A stretch of DNA of 64,000 bases from Ascaphus truei (GCA_036426205.1 CM071569.1:2012354-2076353), one strand, 5' to 3'. Counted from the stretch's first letter, positions 22,906 through 34,265 are shown. The notes: generated from the sequence alone by a model not told the origin. Program-made: numbers and translations.

Positions 22906-22998
22906 ATGGCTGAGGCCTCCACCTCTCGGTACAAGGAGAGCAGACCCCTCTCCCCACTAGACGGAGTCCCCGTCTGCCTAAAAGAGGAGATTAAAGTG
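22906..22998 (+). CDS. Amidase-like gene, exon with the catalytic lysine
   Basis: Acceptor ccgttattccttcag, donor GTG/gtaagc; 31 codons. It encodes MAEASTSRYKESRPLSPLDG and then VPVCLKEEIKV. The Lys at 22981-22983 corresponds to the catalytic Lys of the Ser-Ser-Lys triad of amidase-signature enzymes (family knowledge). The A-S-x-R-Y/F-x-x-G/S pattern before it is also typical. Confidence 0.9.
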
Positions 22999-23370
22999 GT
23001 AAGCTGTCCATACTGTGCAATGGGTGGAACCTATGTGGCTAAGGTATTACTTTAAAAGGGATTTAAGGTATCATGAAGTCGTCCTTGGAAAAGCCAGAAC
23101 AAGAGTAGAGTTACCAGATTCACTCATCTCGGCCTTTCCTTCACTGTAATGTTGCACCAGGATTTGCCACGTTGTTGGACATGTAGATAAATCAGTTGCC
23201 CACTGCTGGGTATGTCCTCCCCCCCCCCTTCCCCCCAGTAACTTAATAACTGAGGACAAGATAAAGGACATAACCTGCAAGATCATGATACGAGGACTCA
23301 TGGTGCGGCAATTCATTTTTGGGGAACAACTTTTCTGGGCATGGTGGCCAAAAATTAATTGCTGTGCTGT

Positions 23371-23681
23371 GTGACTCTCAGCCAATGCAGGACAGTGACT
23401 CTCAGCCAGTGCAGGACAGTGACTCTCAGCCAATGCAGGACACTGACTCTCGGCCAATGCAGGACAGTGACTCTCAGCCAATGCAGGACAGTGACTCTCA
23501 GCCAATGCAGGACAGTGACTCTCAGCCAGTGCAGGACAGTGACTCTCAGCCATGCAGGACAGTGACTCTCAGCCAGTGCAGGACAGTGACTCTCAGCCAG
23601 TGCAGGACAGTGACTCTCAGCCAATGCAGGACAGTGACTCTCAGCCAGTGCAGGACAGTGACTCTCAGCCAATGCAGGACA
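23371..23681. repeat. 24-bp minisatellite, 13 units
   Basis: Units of gtgactctcagcc(a/g)atgcaggaca (24 bp). One unit, near 23545, has lost a base. Because 24 is a multiple of three, several frames stay open on both strands; none has coding features. It lies in the intron between the exons at 22906 and 25272. Confidence 0.97.
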
Positions 23682-24142
23682 GTGAGGGCTGCACATGTCA
23701 TTTCAGGTGAATTAATCTCTGCCATTATTTGACATAATGAATAAAGGAAGCTTCCTATAATGTTTCTAAATCGTTCCTGTACGCCACATGCTAAACCAAG
23801 AAACCTAATACATCGCAAAACAAGATTTTTATTTTTTTATTTGAAGTCTTTTTCATAAATGATAAAGTTATTGCACTAAACCTAAAAGTATTTTCCTAAC
23901 ATTCATTCCCGTGTGGCTTCTTATAGTAACATGTTGGCTAGTAACGACTATCCCATTGCAGCTTTTGGATGGATTGGGGCAAACATAAATTTGTCATCCG
24001 TTTTTTAATACCCAAGGGATAAAGGACTGCTCTTGTTTTACTTCCCAGAGTCCACCTCTTCAGGATATATTGCCATTGAGCCACTGGTAGGACGAATGTC
24101 CCTGTAAGGCACAACTGTCATGGCCCATTTATTTGTTTCCTG
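23682..24142. other. Intronic, no feature seen
   Basis: No supported feature. Confidence 0.4.
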
Positions 24143-24965
24143 TGTAACCCTCAGACCCCTCTCCCCCCCCGGTCGCAGATCAAACCCCCTAAGGTGTGCT
24201 AAGGTCTGGCTACATGTGTCTAGGTGGTGCATAGCTGTGAGGAACAGGAGGGCCTGAGTCTCCCGCGATGGTATGGGGGACAACAGGGACAGGTCTCTGG
24301 GGTACATGCCTTCATCTGGTTCTAGTGGTGCAACGCCTCCATCTCTGGCAAGCCCTATCAGGGTAGGGTGAAATCCTTCCAGAGAACCCCCCTCTGGGGC
24401 GAGAGATTTCAGTCTCACACAGTCTCTTATAAAACAGCAGCAGCTTCTTTATTGCTCACAGCACACAGCAGAGTAGCAACAGCAACAACAGCAGCATATG
24501 GTACAGCAGGTCTTCTCTCTCTCCAGACTGCACCCTTTCAGGATGGTCTGTGGGTTCTCACTGTTCCCTGCCACCACCCCAAGTCGCGGGCACTCAGGGT
24601 GGGGCTAGCTCTTCCCTCACCCCTAAGCAGGGTGAGGGGCACTGGTCCACCGTAGTTCTATCAACTCTACTCAGGGCCTGCCTGAGCTCCTCCAAATGTA
24701 ATGCCTAACTCCACTCTCCAGCTCATTACTCAGAACTCTGCTAAGACTGAACAGGAACTAAATAGACTGCACTGCCCTTTATGACTTTGGCAGGCCGCTC
24801 CCCTATGTCTCTTGCCTTAGACACAGAGTCAGGGGGCCTACCTCCACCACTCAGGGCAGGGCTTGAAGCGGGGGAAACCCATGATAACTACTGGCAGCCT
24901 GCCCTTAGCAGGACTTACACCAGTAGGAGGAAAGACATATAGCCCAATTTCTTACCAGGGCTACA
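24143..24965 (-). mobile_element. Solo LTR, 823 bp, related subfamily lacking the promoter motif block
   Basis: TGTAACCC...GGGCTACA is flanked by the 4-bp duplication CCTG (24139-24142 and 24966-24969). It shares the AGGAGGGCCTGAG and GCAACGCCTCCA (about 24330-24341) landmarks of the family. It has no NRF1, YY1 or ZNF143 block. A polyglutamine-like CAG/CAA tract is near 24440-24510. Confidence 0.8.
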
Positions 24966-25271
24966 CCTGGATTGGCCAATATTCTAAGATAAACATCACA
25001 TGAACCCAGTGATGCACATACCACCTACGCTGACCTTGTCCCAGGGTGCTAAATCCAGGATGGTCGTACTAATGGGTTTAAGTCAACATAAAAATAATAA
25101 TTTGGTGGTGTCATTGCTGCTTTACAAAGGGACATCCACAAAATAGTTTTTATTCTCTCCATATAGCATCATTGTAATTGATAGTGTGTTGGTATGTGGA
25201 TGTTCTTAAAGGTTCTTATACTTTGGGGTCACAGAAGAGTCGTGCATAGGCGTGGGTTTTTTTCCTTCTAG

Positions 25272-25432
25272 GTGCCTTACCATCAGAGGGCTGGGACTAC
25301 ATTCCTTGGGACGGACCCTGTGACGGAAGATGCCACCGTGACCAGAAAACTGAGGGAAGCTGGAGCTTTGATTATCGGTGTTTCCAATATGCATGAACTG
25401 GGTGTAGGTTACACTGGTTGCAACCCCAACAG
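25272..25432 (+). CDS. Amidase-like gene, exon with NMHELG motif
   Basis: Acceptor tttttttccttctag, donor AG/gtacga. The peptide VPYHQRAGTTFLG...DATVTRKLREAGALIIG-VSNMHELG-VGYTGCNPN matches the amidase-signature segment in which the [LI]-[RK]-x-x-GA-[IL]-[IL]-x-G and NMHELG blocks precede the serine loop. The split Arg codon is completed by the next exon. Confidence 0.93.
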
Positions 25433-25568
25433 GTACGAGCTGTGACATTAACCAATCACAGTGCTCCATTGTGCCTTGCCCAGACTCATTATGTCACTAT
25501 AACAGGTACAACAGACATGGGACAGGATTTTGCTCAGACAATTGTCATAGATACTCTAAAACCATGGT

Positions 25569-25715
25569 GGGTTATTTATCAAAGTCTCCCGGCTGCAAAA
25601 CAGGGACAAAACTGGTGCTGCCCCAGATTTATCAAGGAGAACATTGTTTCTGGATATATTTTGTGTATTTTTTGGTCCCGGTTTTGCAGATATGAGACTT
25701 TGATAAATGACCCCC
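25569..25715. mobile_element. Palindromic MITE (TTTATCAAAGTCTC family)
   Basis: GGGTTATTTATCAAAGTCTC at the left is inverted at the right (GAGACTTTGATAAATGACCC), with GGCTGCAAAAC / GTTTTGCAG inside. It lies immediately downstream of an exon. A related decayed copy may lie at 29160-29345. Confidence 0.7.
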
Positions 25716-25792
25716 TTCTATGCAATGAATGGGGGTTCAACAATATGCATTTTTTTAATATAATAAATAAATAATAGGAAAAAACAGGTTTT

Positions 25793-25852
25793 GTGTATGT
25801 ATGTATGTGTATGTATGTATGTATGTATCTATGTACGTATGTATGTATTTAT
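25793..25852 (+). repeat. (TATG)n tetranucleotide repeat
   Basis: About 15 units of TATG/GTAT with a few substitutions. Confidence 0.95.
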
Positions 25853-26224
25853 ACATGTTATGATACCTATGAGTTCCCGTTAAAAATACATATGTAATAA
25901 TGAAATAAAATAAGAGGCTTTTCAATGCGGAATGGGCCGCTTGGCCATGACCAAAATGCGGCCTGCCGGGGCAACTTACCGGCAGGGCATCTCGCACACG
26001 CCAACAAGAAGCTGCGCGTGCTCCCGCTCCCAGCCGCCCGGGACATTTAAAGATGACGCGTTGGAGTGTCAGCGGTCCCGCACGGGACATTTTAATGGTG
26101 CACTTAATATCGGTGCTGGCTTTTTTCGGCCGCGGGGGCACACGCGGTGGGACATTGACACTCTGCGTGGTTAGGTGACCCGGCGGGGACGTGTGGCGTC
26201 GGAGCACCGGTACCCCATATTACA

Positions 26225-26650
26225 TACAGTACATGCAGCGGCGGATTTGGAAAAGTGCCGCCCCACGGCACTTACATGTGCTGGGCGCCTCCCTGCTGTC
26301 GCCCTCTCCCTCCTTCCGATTCTCAGCGCCAAATGATGCGGCGGACGTCACCAAAGTAACACCACACAGTGTCTCGTTGCCATGGTAACGCGGAGTCATT
26401 ATGTCATTTGACGCAACAACGGCACGTTGGCATGGCAGCGAAACGTCGTGCAACACCCGCTACGTCATCTGATGCTGCGAATCGGAGGGAGGAGGACGGC
26501 GGCAGAAAAGAGAGAGCAAGGAGGCACCCGGCACATGTAAGTGACTTCCCACCAGGCCTGATAGGCCCGAGAGCGCGGGAAATGTAAATAGGGGCAGACA
26601 TTTTGCTGCCCTAAGCCCGGGCCTAACGGGAAATCTGCCACTGAGTACAT
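26225..26650. mobile_element. CpG-rich palindromic MITE, second copy
   Basis: Related to 8740-9065: the outer GGCGGATTT / AAATCTGCC ends, CTTCCGATTCTCAGCGCCAAATGATGCGG and its inverted partner near 26460-26500. Internal GCCATGGTAAC (X-box-like) and GACGTCA-like sites are kept. Not coding. Confidence 0.65.
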
Positions 26651-26689
26651 GTATGTAGCAATGTCCCCCCCCCCTCCCCCTCCGGGAGA

Positions 26690-27330
26690 TTACACAGTCT
26701 ATGCTGCCTAGTATGTGGTGCAATACCTGTTTGGAGCAGGAGAGCTGCGGTAGTGTGGGGTTCAGGATCAGGGCAGGCTTAGGTTCTTTCTTTTTGGTGT
26801 TCAGTGCCTCCAGCTGTAATGGGTTCCAGGGTATCTAGAAATCCACCCCCACTACTGCACTCTTTCCCCCTCAGTCAAAGGACTGATACTCAGACTGAGG
26901 TACTGTATATTAGAACAGGCTCTTTATTGGGTGGCCCTCATTGCAGTTCTTCCTCCCAGCGGTGCATGGTCTCAGAGGTTCCCTTCCTCTGGATGGTGAA
27001 GGCCCTGATCTTTCAGGCCTCTGTGGCTGAGCCTGATGTTCCCCCAGCTCAGAGGCTGAGGGTGAGCACGCTCATCCTGCCATAGGAGAGACTAATAGCT
27101 CTTTCTTCCTCTCTTCACTGGAGCAGGAAGCAGACTGAAGACTAAATTTGTTATTCCCCTAATTAAGACAGGAGGGGTGGGCTCATGGTCTATACCTATT
27201 CTGATGGGTTTACACAGGTCATGAGTCACCACCTTACTCTTGTCCATCATAGAGGAACAAGGGTGGGGCACAAACCCATATGATTAACCTATTACTGCCT
27301 GCAGATAACAGGACTTGCATAACATGGTGG
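26690..27330. mobile_element. Probable LTR fragment, related to the GCCTCCA family
   Basis: Contains CCTGTTTGGAGCAGGAGAGC, TTCAGTGCCTCCAGCTG and downstream sequence arranged as in the LTR at 24143. Neither end nor a target duplication is visible. Confidence 0.45.
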
Positions 27331-27599
27331 GGAAAGAAAGGCAGAATAGACATACCCTGTTACATGCATATATGTACTTATTTATGCTTTATAAGACATA
27401 CAATGCAAAATGTAACATTCAAAGGAATACTTTAGGAGGACGCTACCCTGTGTTGCTCCTCACTAGTTTCTATGGGCAGACAAAACCATATTGTAATGTA
27501 AACCAGCCATCTTATCTCAGGGATATATTAATATATCTTGTATAAGAGATGGAGATAGGTACTTTACAGGGCTTTTGCTATACACGTGAGAATAAGGGG

Positions 27600-27885
27600 A
27601 GGGCAACTTTGCGCCCCCCCCCTGCCTTCCCCCTTCTGTTGCTCACTCCCCCCCTTACCTTGAGGCGGCGTCACGTGACCCCCAGCATCATTTGACGCGT
27701 GTGACATCACGTCACATGACGCCGGCAGCGTCAAGGTAAGTTTAGAGTTGCAGAAGCCTCACGCGATCCTTCGGCATTTAATTTAAATGTCTTGGCGAAG
27801 AGGGCTGGGCCTCTGCAACACCGCGCCCCCACACAGAAAAATCTCGCACCCCCCTGGGCTCCCCCCACTTTACTCACCCCTGCCT
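27600..27885. mobile_element. Partial CpG-rich MITE, third copy
   Basis: CATCATTTGACGC, GTGACATCACGTCACATGACGC and flanking CCCCCC tracts match the inner part of 8740-9065. Confidence 0.5.
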
Positions 27886-27889
27886 TAGG

Positions 27890-28018
27890 TACAGGGAGAT
27901 AAAGTGACTTGCCAAGGTTACTAGGAGCCGACACCGGGAATTGAATCCGGTTCCCCTACTTCAAACGCAGTGTGGTTATCAGAGTCAGCGCCATTACTCA
28001 CCGGGCCACTCCTTCAGC
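27890..28018 (-). repeat. MIR-like SINE fragment
   Basis: GATAAAGTGACTTGCCAAGG...GGGAATTGAATCCGGTTCCC resembles the CORE/3' region of MIR-type SINEs, where an AAGTGACTTGCCCAAGG block is followed by a GGATTCGAACC-like block about 30 bp later. It stands just before the exon at 28179. Orientation is tentative. Confidence 0.6.
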
Positions 28019-28178
28019 CTGTTGTGACTGGACTTATTACTCTTGTTGGTTAATGTACATGTCGTCCCATTACTCACCTGTGTCAGTTCAGACAGACCTG
28101 GCTCTCTCATGATGAGACTGGACGCCTGGATTGTGCCTGAGCACAGTAACTGGATGCTGATGCTTCCTGTGGTTTTAG

Positions 28179-28264
28179 GCTGCATGGCACTGCCAGGAAT
28201 CCATACAACCCCCATCACTACCCCGGCGGCAGTTCCAGTGGATCCGCAGTGGCTGTAGCTTCAG
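28179..28264 (+). CDS. Amidase-like gene, exon with the serine-rich GGSSSGS loop
   Basis: Acceptor ctgtggttttag, donor TCAG/gtaaaa. The peptide LHGTARNPYNPHHYPGGSSS and GSAVAVAS is the core of the amidase signature. One serine of GGSSSGS (28225-28245) is the cis-serine of the catalytic triad. N-P at the N-T/A-R-N-P turn and the P-G-G entry are invariant family features. Phase links it to both neighbours. Confidence 0.97.
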
Positions 28265-29435
28265 GTAAAAGCTGAGCATTCTCCAAGATTAACACATCGT
28301 ATCAGACGCCGGTGGTGGTGATACCGAGAAATCAGGAAAGGTGGCAATGCAAACGGAGAAAATAATCTCAAATATTTTCCTTATTCATGACGGATTCTTA
28401 ATCTTTTCACCTCTTATCTCATAAGATGGCTGCATTCATGGTCTCCCTGCCTGCAAGGCTTCATTTGCAATAGAAAGTTCATAACCATTGGATACCCCCA
28501 TAGTCATACAGAAGGAGAAGGTATATTGGGCAGCTGGACAGGTGAAGCTATTGCACAATGAACCATGTCCAGTTTTGCAGACAGGGCGGTGGAACTCTTC
28601 CCTCTGAATGGGGATTGATTTGACTGCTGAACCAAAAACACTTGTCAGAGCCCTGTGTTTTCTTGCTATCCCAGGGGATTCAACGTTTTTACCTGGAATG
28701 TGCGCAGTCCCACCTATTTTATTTGGTTCACATACACAATGTTCGTACATAGCATTTACCTCTGGGAGTTACGGGCATCCTACTTTGTTTGCACCAATAT
28801 ACAGTACCTGACTAAAAAATAATTTTTGCCCCATGTAACCTTTTCCTTGATAACCCGGTGCAATCTTTGTGCTCGAGTGTTCCAGTTGAGAGACTTATTG
28901 GGGTATGTGCATCCAGGTGACAATGGTGCAATTCTGAGGTAAAAGAAACTGCCCTAGTATCAAAGAAAAAAATCCTATTGATTTAAATGTTTTTTTTTGT
29001 CCTATTGATACATATGGTGCAATATTTTGGCCTTAGCATTGCACCGCTTTTGCCTGGATACATATGCCCCATAGATATATAACTCCTTAAGTGATGCTCA
29101 GGAGTCTGGAACAAACTAGAATAGGTGCAAAGGTTTGGACCCGTGTGCTCTAGAAGTTCACAGCATATATCGGGGGTTATGTATCATGGCAAAAGTGCAG
29201 CAGTTCAGAGGAAAAGGAACCAATAAGGAACCCATGTTACCGACAGTTCCGGAATGTTCTTCTTTGATACATACTGTACTCCACTGGCATCTGTATCGCC
29301 AACACTCTGCAGACTAGTTACTAAAGTCTCCCTGCGTTGCCCAGCCGGGAGACTCCAGTACAGGACGTCCTATGTATTGGTGGGAAAGTGTGACCACTTT
29401 AGCCACGTGTAATTGTCCTCCATTTGTGGTTTCAG
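28265..29435. other. Intronic, no feature called
   Basis: Possible decayed palindromic repeat at about 29160-29345 (ATGTATCATGG...TTTGATACATAC). Otherwise nothing. Confidence 0.4.
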
Positions 29436-29519
29436 GTCTGTGCCCTCTGGCTCTTGGAACGGACTCGGGCGGCTCTGTCAGAGTTCCTGCGTCTTTCTGC
29501 GGATTGGTGGGTCTGAAAG
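29436..29519 (+). CDS. Amidase-like gene, exon with the nucleophilic serine
   Basis: Acceptor tttgtggtttcag, donor AAAG/gtacgg. It encodes [20 protein letters not shown] and FCGLVGLKG. The Ser codon at 29474-29476 in GGSVR aligns with the acylated nucleophile of amidase-signature enzymes; GTDxGGSxRxPA is the diagnostic motif. Confidence 0.97.
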
Positions 29520-29935
29520 GTACGGTGTGGCCAATGTTAATCCCAAAACTCGTGGCACAGATTAAAGGCGGGATGCGCCACGTCGTAACATGTAGCCTTG
29601 AATGTTTACAGATGAATACACACAATATGGGAGCTATTCAAGATGAGGGGCTACAGCCACAAAATGGTGCTGGGACTGGAATAGACCCATATGTGTCTTC
29701 CTGCGGTGGCAGGTGTCCTGTGGAATTACACCGCTTGGCACTGTAAATATGGGCCTACATGTACAATTCAATGTTTAAGATGGTTATTTTCTTCACATGA
29801 GTTAGCAGGCAGCCATCTTTGATCCGCGTTTTCATTTTTGACATGGAAGGTACTGCAAAGGCTGAAGTGAAGATTGATTTCTAATATTTCTGACTTCTGC
29901 TCTTTCTTGCTTCTGCCATGTGCTGCGTACTAATA
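29520..29935. other. Intronic, no feature seen
   Basis: The donor-side open frame reading through 29372-29746 is intronic. Confidence 0.4.
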
Positions 29936-30570
29936 AATCACGTGAAGAAACCCGGGGGCAGGGGGCTGTAAGAGACACGTGCAGAGGTACAACCAGGGAG
30001 AGAGATTTGGGGACATGAAACCATGGGGTTTATTCAGCCCGTAGCTTAAGCAATACTTTTAAAGAAGCACACAAATAAACAAACATCCTATCCCTGTGTA
30101 AGGGCTAACACACTTTCCCAGTCCCCCTCTGCAGGGCTGGGAGGATAGGCCTCTTTCCAACCTATAACTCCAAAGTCCAATGCGTTACCTGTAAGCAGGG
30201 GGCCCTTTATGTCAGTCTCTGGGTCTGGGTTGGTGTCCGCTGTGGGGCTACCCTCTGGCGGGTTCTAGGGTCCGCTGTGCCCTGGGTCTGGTTCCTGCGG
30301 ATCTTGCTGGCAGCACAGTCCTGTGCTCGAGACCACTTGTTCCTGAGAATCTCTTCTGGCACCACAGTCCCCCTGTGCTCAAGAGATCTCTCCTGCAGTG
30401 TAAGCAGGAGGTGTTTTCTACCTGTCTGATGAGCCAGGTGGAGACTGGTTAATTGTCTCTAGCTGCAATTAACCAGCTCTCTGCTGGATTCCTCAGACTT
30501 TCTATTTAAGACTACAGGCTTTCTATTTAAGCCCTTTTAGACCGGGGTTAAGGTCATCCATTTTGTCTAT
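29936..30570 (-). mobile_element. Possible LTR-like repeat
   Basis: Long GC-balanced non-coding block with duplicated CTTTCTATTTAAG (rc CTTAAATAGAAAG, a TATA-like element) near 30498-30532. It has duplicated CACAGTCC..GTGCTC(A/G)AGA segments at 30315 and 30365. Ends and duplication were not located, so the LTR call is weak. Confidence 0.3.
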
Positions 30571-31460
30571 TGTCTGCATAAATGTTGGAATGAGAAATGA
30601 GGTTTGAAAGACACACATTTTTTCTTCTTTCTTTTGCTCCTACGTTTTTTAGTGATAATAAGCTTTCAGCTAAACCACAAAACCTTCCATATATAAATAC
30701 ACCCTTCCCAGAAATCAACGTATATAGAGGAAAGGTCACTAGTTGGCATAATAACTTTGTAGCTGATTCAATTAATTTTTGGTATAAATCTTACAGTTTT
30801 GTTATTAACTCAATGTTCTCATATTCATATTTTGTTTATCTTATACGCTTATGTAATGACGCACAGGCCACCTCATTAAGGGGGCGTTGGCTTAGTATTT
30901 TGGTATAAATATGTCTTGTAGGCCATATTTCTGCAGGAGAGCTTTTGTGTTGAAGCTTTTCTCCTGTGTGTGTGTGTGCGCACCCATACGCAATAAACCC
31001 ATTTGGCATTTTGCAATTTAACCCTCAGATTTGTTTCTTTATTCACGCTTTTCATATTCTTAACAATAAACTTCTTAAACTACGGAAACCCAGAGGAAGA
31101 GGCTTGTTGGGTTTATAATCTTAAAAAGCCCTCATGCTGGTTCATTCACATTGACCGTACATCTGAGGCGGAGAGTTGCTAGGTCTCCAAGATTTGTGTG
31201 GAACAACATCTATGAAGAACTCTCCTGTGGGTCAGTTAAAAGGCATCTCAACCTGTAACTAACCCATATTTTACAGGAACAACCAGCTAGTAGAAATCCT
31301 CCATACTTTTGTCTTTTTCTTTGTAGACATAGTCCCATATTTACTACACGGTGCTATTTCATAGAACTGGAAGACACCGTGCGGTGCATTGAAGTGGGAC
31401 CGATAAGATGAATGGTATGACCCATACTGGTCTATTTGTAGAGATGTCGCTGTACTGTTT
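30571..31460. other. Intronic, no feature seen
   Basis: A/T-rich with a short (GT)n at 30968. Confidence 0.4.
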
Positions 31461-31462
31461 GA

Positions 31463-31655
31463 AAATACAGATGTAGTAAGACTCGCTGTCTGACGAAAAC
31501 GCAAAAGTCCACGGCGCCGGAGACGGTGCCAGCCGCGATCACGCTGCTTTGGATTGGGATCCCCCACAGCACTAACCCTCCGGTGCCACGGCCCACCGCG
31601 GACTGCGGCTGGCAGCGGCCGCCGGAGACAGTAAGGTTAACTACATCTGTATGTT
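31463..31655. mobile_element. GC-rich palindromic MITE
   Basis: ATACAGATGTAGTAAGACTCGCTGTC at the left is inverted in GAGACAGTAAGGTTAACTACATCTGTAT at the right, with a GC-rich centre. It is in the intron just before the exon at 31829. Confidence 0.6.
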
Positions 31656-31828
31656 TGATGCACACAGAAAACGTCTGGTCCAAAATACCCAAGCATGTCT
31701 AATCTCTCTTGGACTGAGTCTCAATCATTTGTAGAATTTAAGGGACGCTCGCTCTAAGTGATGTGAGATTAAATGTTGTGTAATGGATTATATATTGAAC
31801 AGCTCCGTTTTATGCTTGTCTTGTGTAG

Positions 31829-31891
31829 GTACCTTTGGTCGTATCAGCGCTCACGGTTCCATTCCGATCACTCACTCCGTGCTCAGTGTGG
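31829..31891 (+). CDS. Amidase-like gene, exon (TFGRISAHGSIPITHSVLSVG)
   Basis: Acceptor gtcttgtgtag, donor GTGG/gtaaga. It matches the T-[FY]-GR-[IT]-S segment that follows GLKG in plant-type FAAH-like amidases; phase 1 at both ends agrees with its neighbours. Confidence 0.93.
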
Positions 31892-32498
31892 GTAAGAGGC
31901 CTTCCTGAAGCTGGTTTGGTATACAGAGCTCTGACTGATGTTTCAGGGCTGTACATGCTTCTGGTTGATGGATGAAGGCATGCCAACAGCAAACAATATC
32001 TTTGTATAAATGTTTGTCACCTACAACCGTCTGCAACAGGGATGGCCTACTCCAGACCAAAAAGTCTCAAACTGCAAAGCCGGTATAACCAACCTCACAC
32101 TGATGAGACCCACAAGGTTAAAACAAGTCTGTCTGTGAGATGGTTTATTGGCTTTGCATCTCATCCCAGGCTACGTTTAAAAGCTGTGTTTAAAGCAGCA
32201 AGCATAGGCTTAAGGGTTTTCCATGTAATAATGGACATGAGACAAAAGGTGGCACTGTGTGCTCATTTGCATGACATCTCCCAGAATACCTTGCTGCAGT
32301 GGAAGCACTGTATGTTAGGTGATAATGGTGAAATGCAGGGTTGCAGATATATATATACACACAAACCAAAGATGGTCCCGTAGCCTTAATGGGATGGGAT
32401 GTCCCACTTATCTCTTTGACAGTGAATAGTTGAAGTACTCTAATCATGAGGTTATTGTGCCTCCTACTGTTGAAATACATAACGGTTCTTTCCAACAG

Positions 32499-32576
32499 GT
32501 CCAATCTGTGCCTCTGTCTTGGATACGGCTCTTGCATACACCATGCTGGCTGGACCAGATCCTCTCTATCCATACG
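32499..32576 (+). CDS. Amidase-like gene, exon (GPICASVLDTALAYTMLAGPDPLYPYG)
   Basis: Acceptor tctttccaacag, donor TACG/gtgagc. G-P-[LI]-[AC]-x-[ST]-V-x-D-x-A-L-x-Y-x-[VM]-[LM]-[AG]-G is a hallmark helix of the amidase-signature family. Confidence 0.95.
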
Positions 32577-32711
32577 GTGAGCTACCACCTTGTCTATGGA
32601 ACCAAACTGTCTGCTTGCTTAGTATGGTCCGTATTAGCTGAGATGTCATTCATCTGTTAAGTTGCCGCTGCTGCTGCTGCTGACCTCAGAACTTGATATT
32701 CTCCTTCACAG

Positions 32712-32800
32712 GGTTAGAGCAGCCACCTCTGATGTTGGATGGAATGTCCAGCCCGGGCCTGCATGGCCTGAAGTTGGCGGTTGACTGGACATTCTTTAAG
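32712..32800 (+). CDS. Amidase-like gene, exon (LEQPPLMLDGMSSPGLHGLK...)
   Basis: Acceptor ctccttcacag. The peptide ends GLHGLKLAVDWTFFK, matching the (x-x-L-x-[GA]-[LK]-x-x-W-[FK]) linker. The donor is GTGCAG rather than GTRAGT, a weak site. The frame and the next exon still fit. Confidence 0.88.
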
Positions 32801-33249
32801 GTGCAGTAATGCATTATAATGACCACTCTGGCTTCGTAGGCTAGCGTCCCAGCAGAGGAGGTGGAAGGTAAAGCAATGGAAAAATGCTTAGGATAGACAT
32901 ACGGCTAAGCCATGGATCACGTAGGTTCTGAGGTTTTCCAACAGGTAGGATAATGGGAAGACTCTGAGGAATGCACCAAGTGGTTCTTATCTGCTAGCTC
33001 CGATTCTATGTTTATATTGTACCATGTAAAAGGAAGACCCAGCACATTAAAAAAAAAGGAGTTTGCTAAATGCTCACATGGAGTTTGAGAGAAGCAGTTA
33101 GTTGAAAGTGTTGATTGTGTTTTCTAGTAATCAGGCCCATAGAGTATGTACAGCAATCTCTTCCCGGCAGCAAGCGGATAGCACCGAGTATGTCCTTGTG
33201 TCTCTGTGACTCACGGCTCAGCTGGATTTGTTTTATGAGGTTTGCTTAT

Positions 33250-33395
33250 TTGAATAAAGAACAGGATTGTGTGACACTCAGTAACTTTGTAACCAACCTA
33301 TGGTGCAGTAAGTGTGCATCATTAAAAAGACTTGAAATGTCTTTGACAATGGTTACAAAGTTATTGAGTGCCACGCGACCCTGTTCTTTATTGAA
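33250..33395. mobile_element. Short palindromic MITE (45-bp terminal repeats)
   Basis: 33250-33294 and 33351-33395 are inverted copies (TTGAATAAAGAACAGG...), separated by 56 bp. Intronic, immediately upstream of the exon at 33518. Confidence 0.75.
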
Positions 33396-33517
33396 CTGTA
33401 TGATTTGTGCTGGGATTCCCACCTTTCCCGTTAGACCAACGACCAACATTTAGAAAAATAGTGGAGTGCGCCTGCCATCTTCGGATGGTTTGCTTATTTG
33501 CCTCTTTCTTACTCCAG

Positions 33518-33554
33518 ATGTGTGACGCAGATGTACTAGAGACCTGTCAGAACG
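33518..33554 (+). CDS. Amidase-like gene, 37-nt micro-exon (MCDADVLETCQN)
   Basis: Acceptor cctctttcttactccag, donor AACG/gtgagt. It fits in phase between WTFFK and the exon at 38467. In the plant homologues a [DS]-x-D-[VI]-x-x-x-C-x-x-[AI] segment lies at this place. Confidence 0.82.
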
Positions 33555-33832
33555 GTGAGTCGTGTTTATTAACCGCCCAGTCTGCTTGTTTAGCTAAATA
33601 TCAGCGTTTCTCCGAGCACTAGTGAGCCGTTTACTCTTAATGACATCTCAATCCCTGTGCGCGGTTTCCATCTCTTCAGGCAAACTGTGCAATTCACATG
33701 TGGTTTTAGTGGCGTTCTGTTAACGCGCTTTGTTGAGAAAGGGGCAAAATCTGTGCAAGACAATGTAACCCGTTTTATCCAAGGGAAAATCCCCAGTTTG
33801 GTCCTAATCACTCAGCGATCTTCGTCTAGTCC

Positions 33833-34022
33833 AAGGGGCGCTCAATTCCAGTCCTCAAGACACCTCCTCCCCCAAACAGGTCAGGTGGTAAGGATATCCC
33901 AGCTTCAGCACAGGTGGCTCAAGCCACTGATTGAGCCCCCTGTGCTGAATCTGTGATATCCTTACAACCTGATGTGTTGTAGAGGGCGGGGGGTTCTTGA
34001 GGACTTGACTTGAGCGCCCCTA
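33833..34022. mobile_element. hAT-type MITE, complete
   Basis: AAGGGGCGCTCAA...TTGAGCGCCCCTA terminal repeats, flanked by GTCTAGTCC on both sides (33824-33832 and 34023-34031), i.e. an 8-9 bp target duplication as in hAT elements. The interior folds around CAGCACAGGTGGCTCAAGCC. Copies are also at about 6580 and 40043. Confidence 0.85.
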
Positions 34023-34265
34023 GTCTAGTCCTTGCTTCAAAATGTGTGACGGTTGTTGTACAAAGCCAGAAGTGGTTGGAAGATGTGCATGTAGCCACCT
34101 GACATATTAGGAGGCAATTCTTAGCCAGGTTGGGCTTTTATAAAACATCAGACTATAATTTGAAAAACACACAATCCCAGCGAGCTCTAACACCAGAACC
34201 CACCGCATCATATATATGTGTCAAAAGGAGTGCTACCAAGCGTGACCAAATGTATGCAACAAAAC

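Noticed and set aside
23319..23732. Long open frames (DSQPMQ... and HCPALAES...) as a repetitive protein
   Set aside because: They are the translated 24-bp minisatellite, present in several frames and both strands, with no start context or flanking exons.
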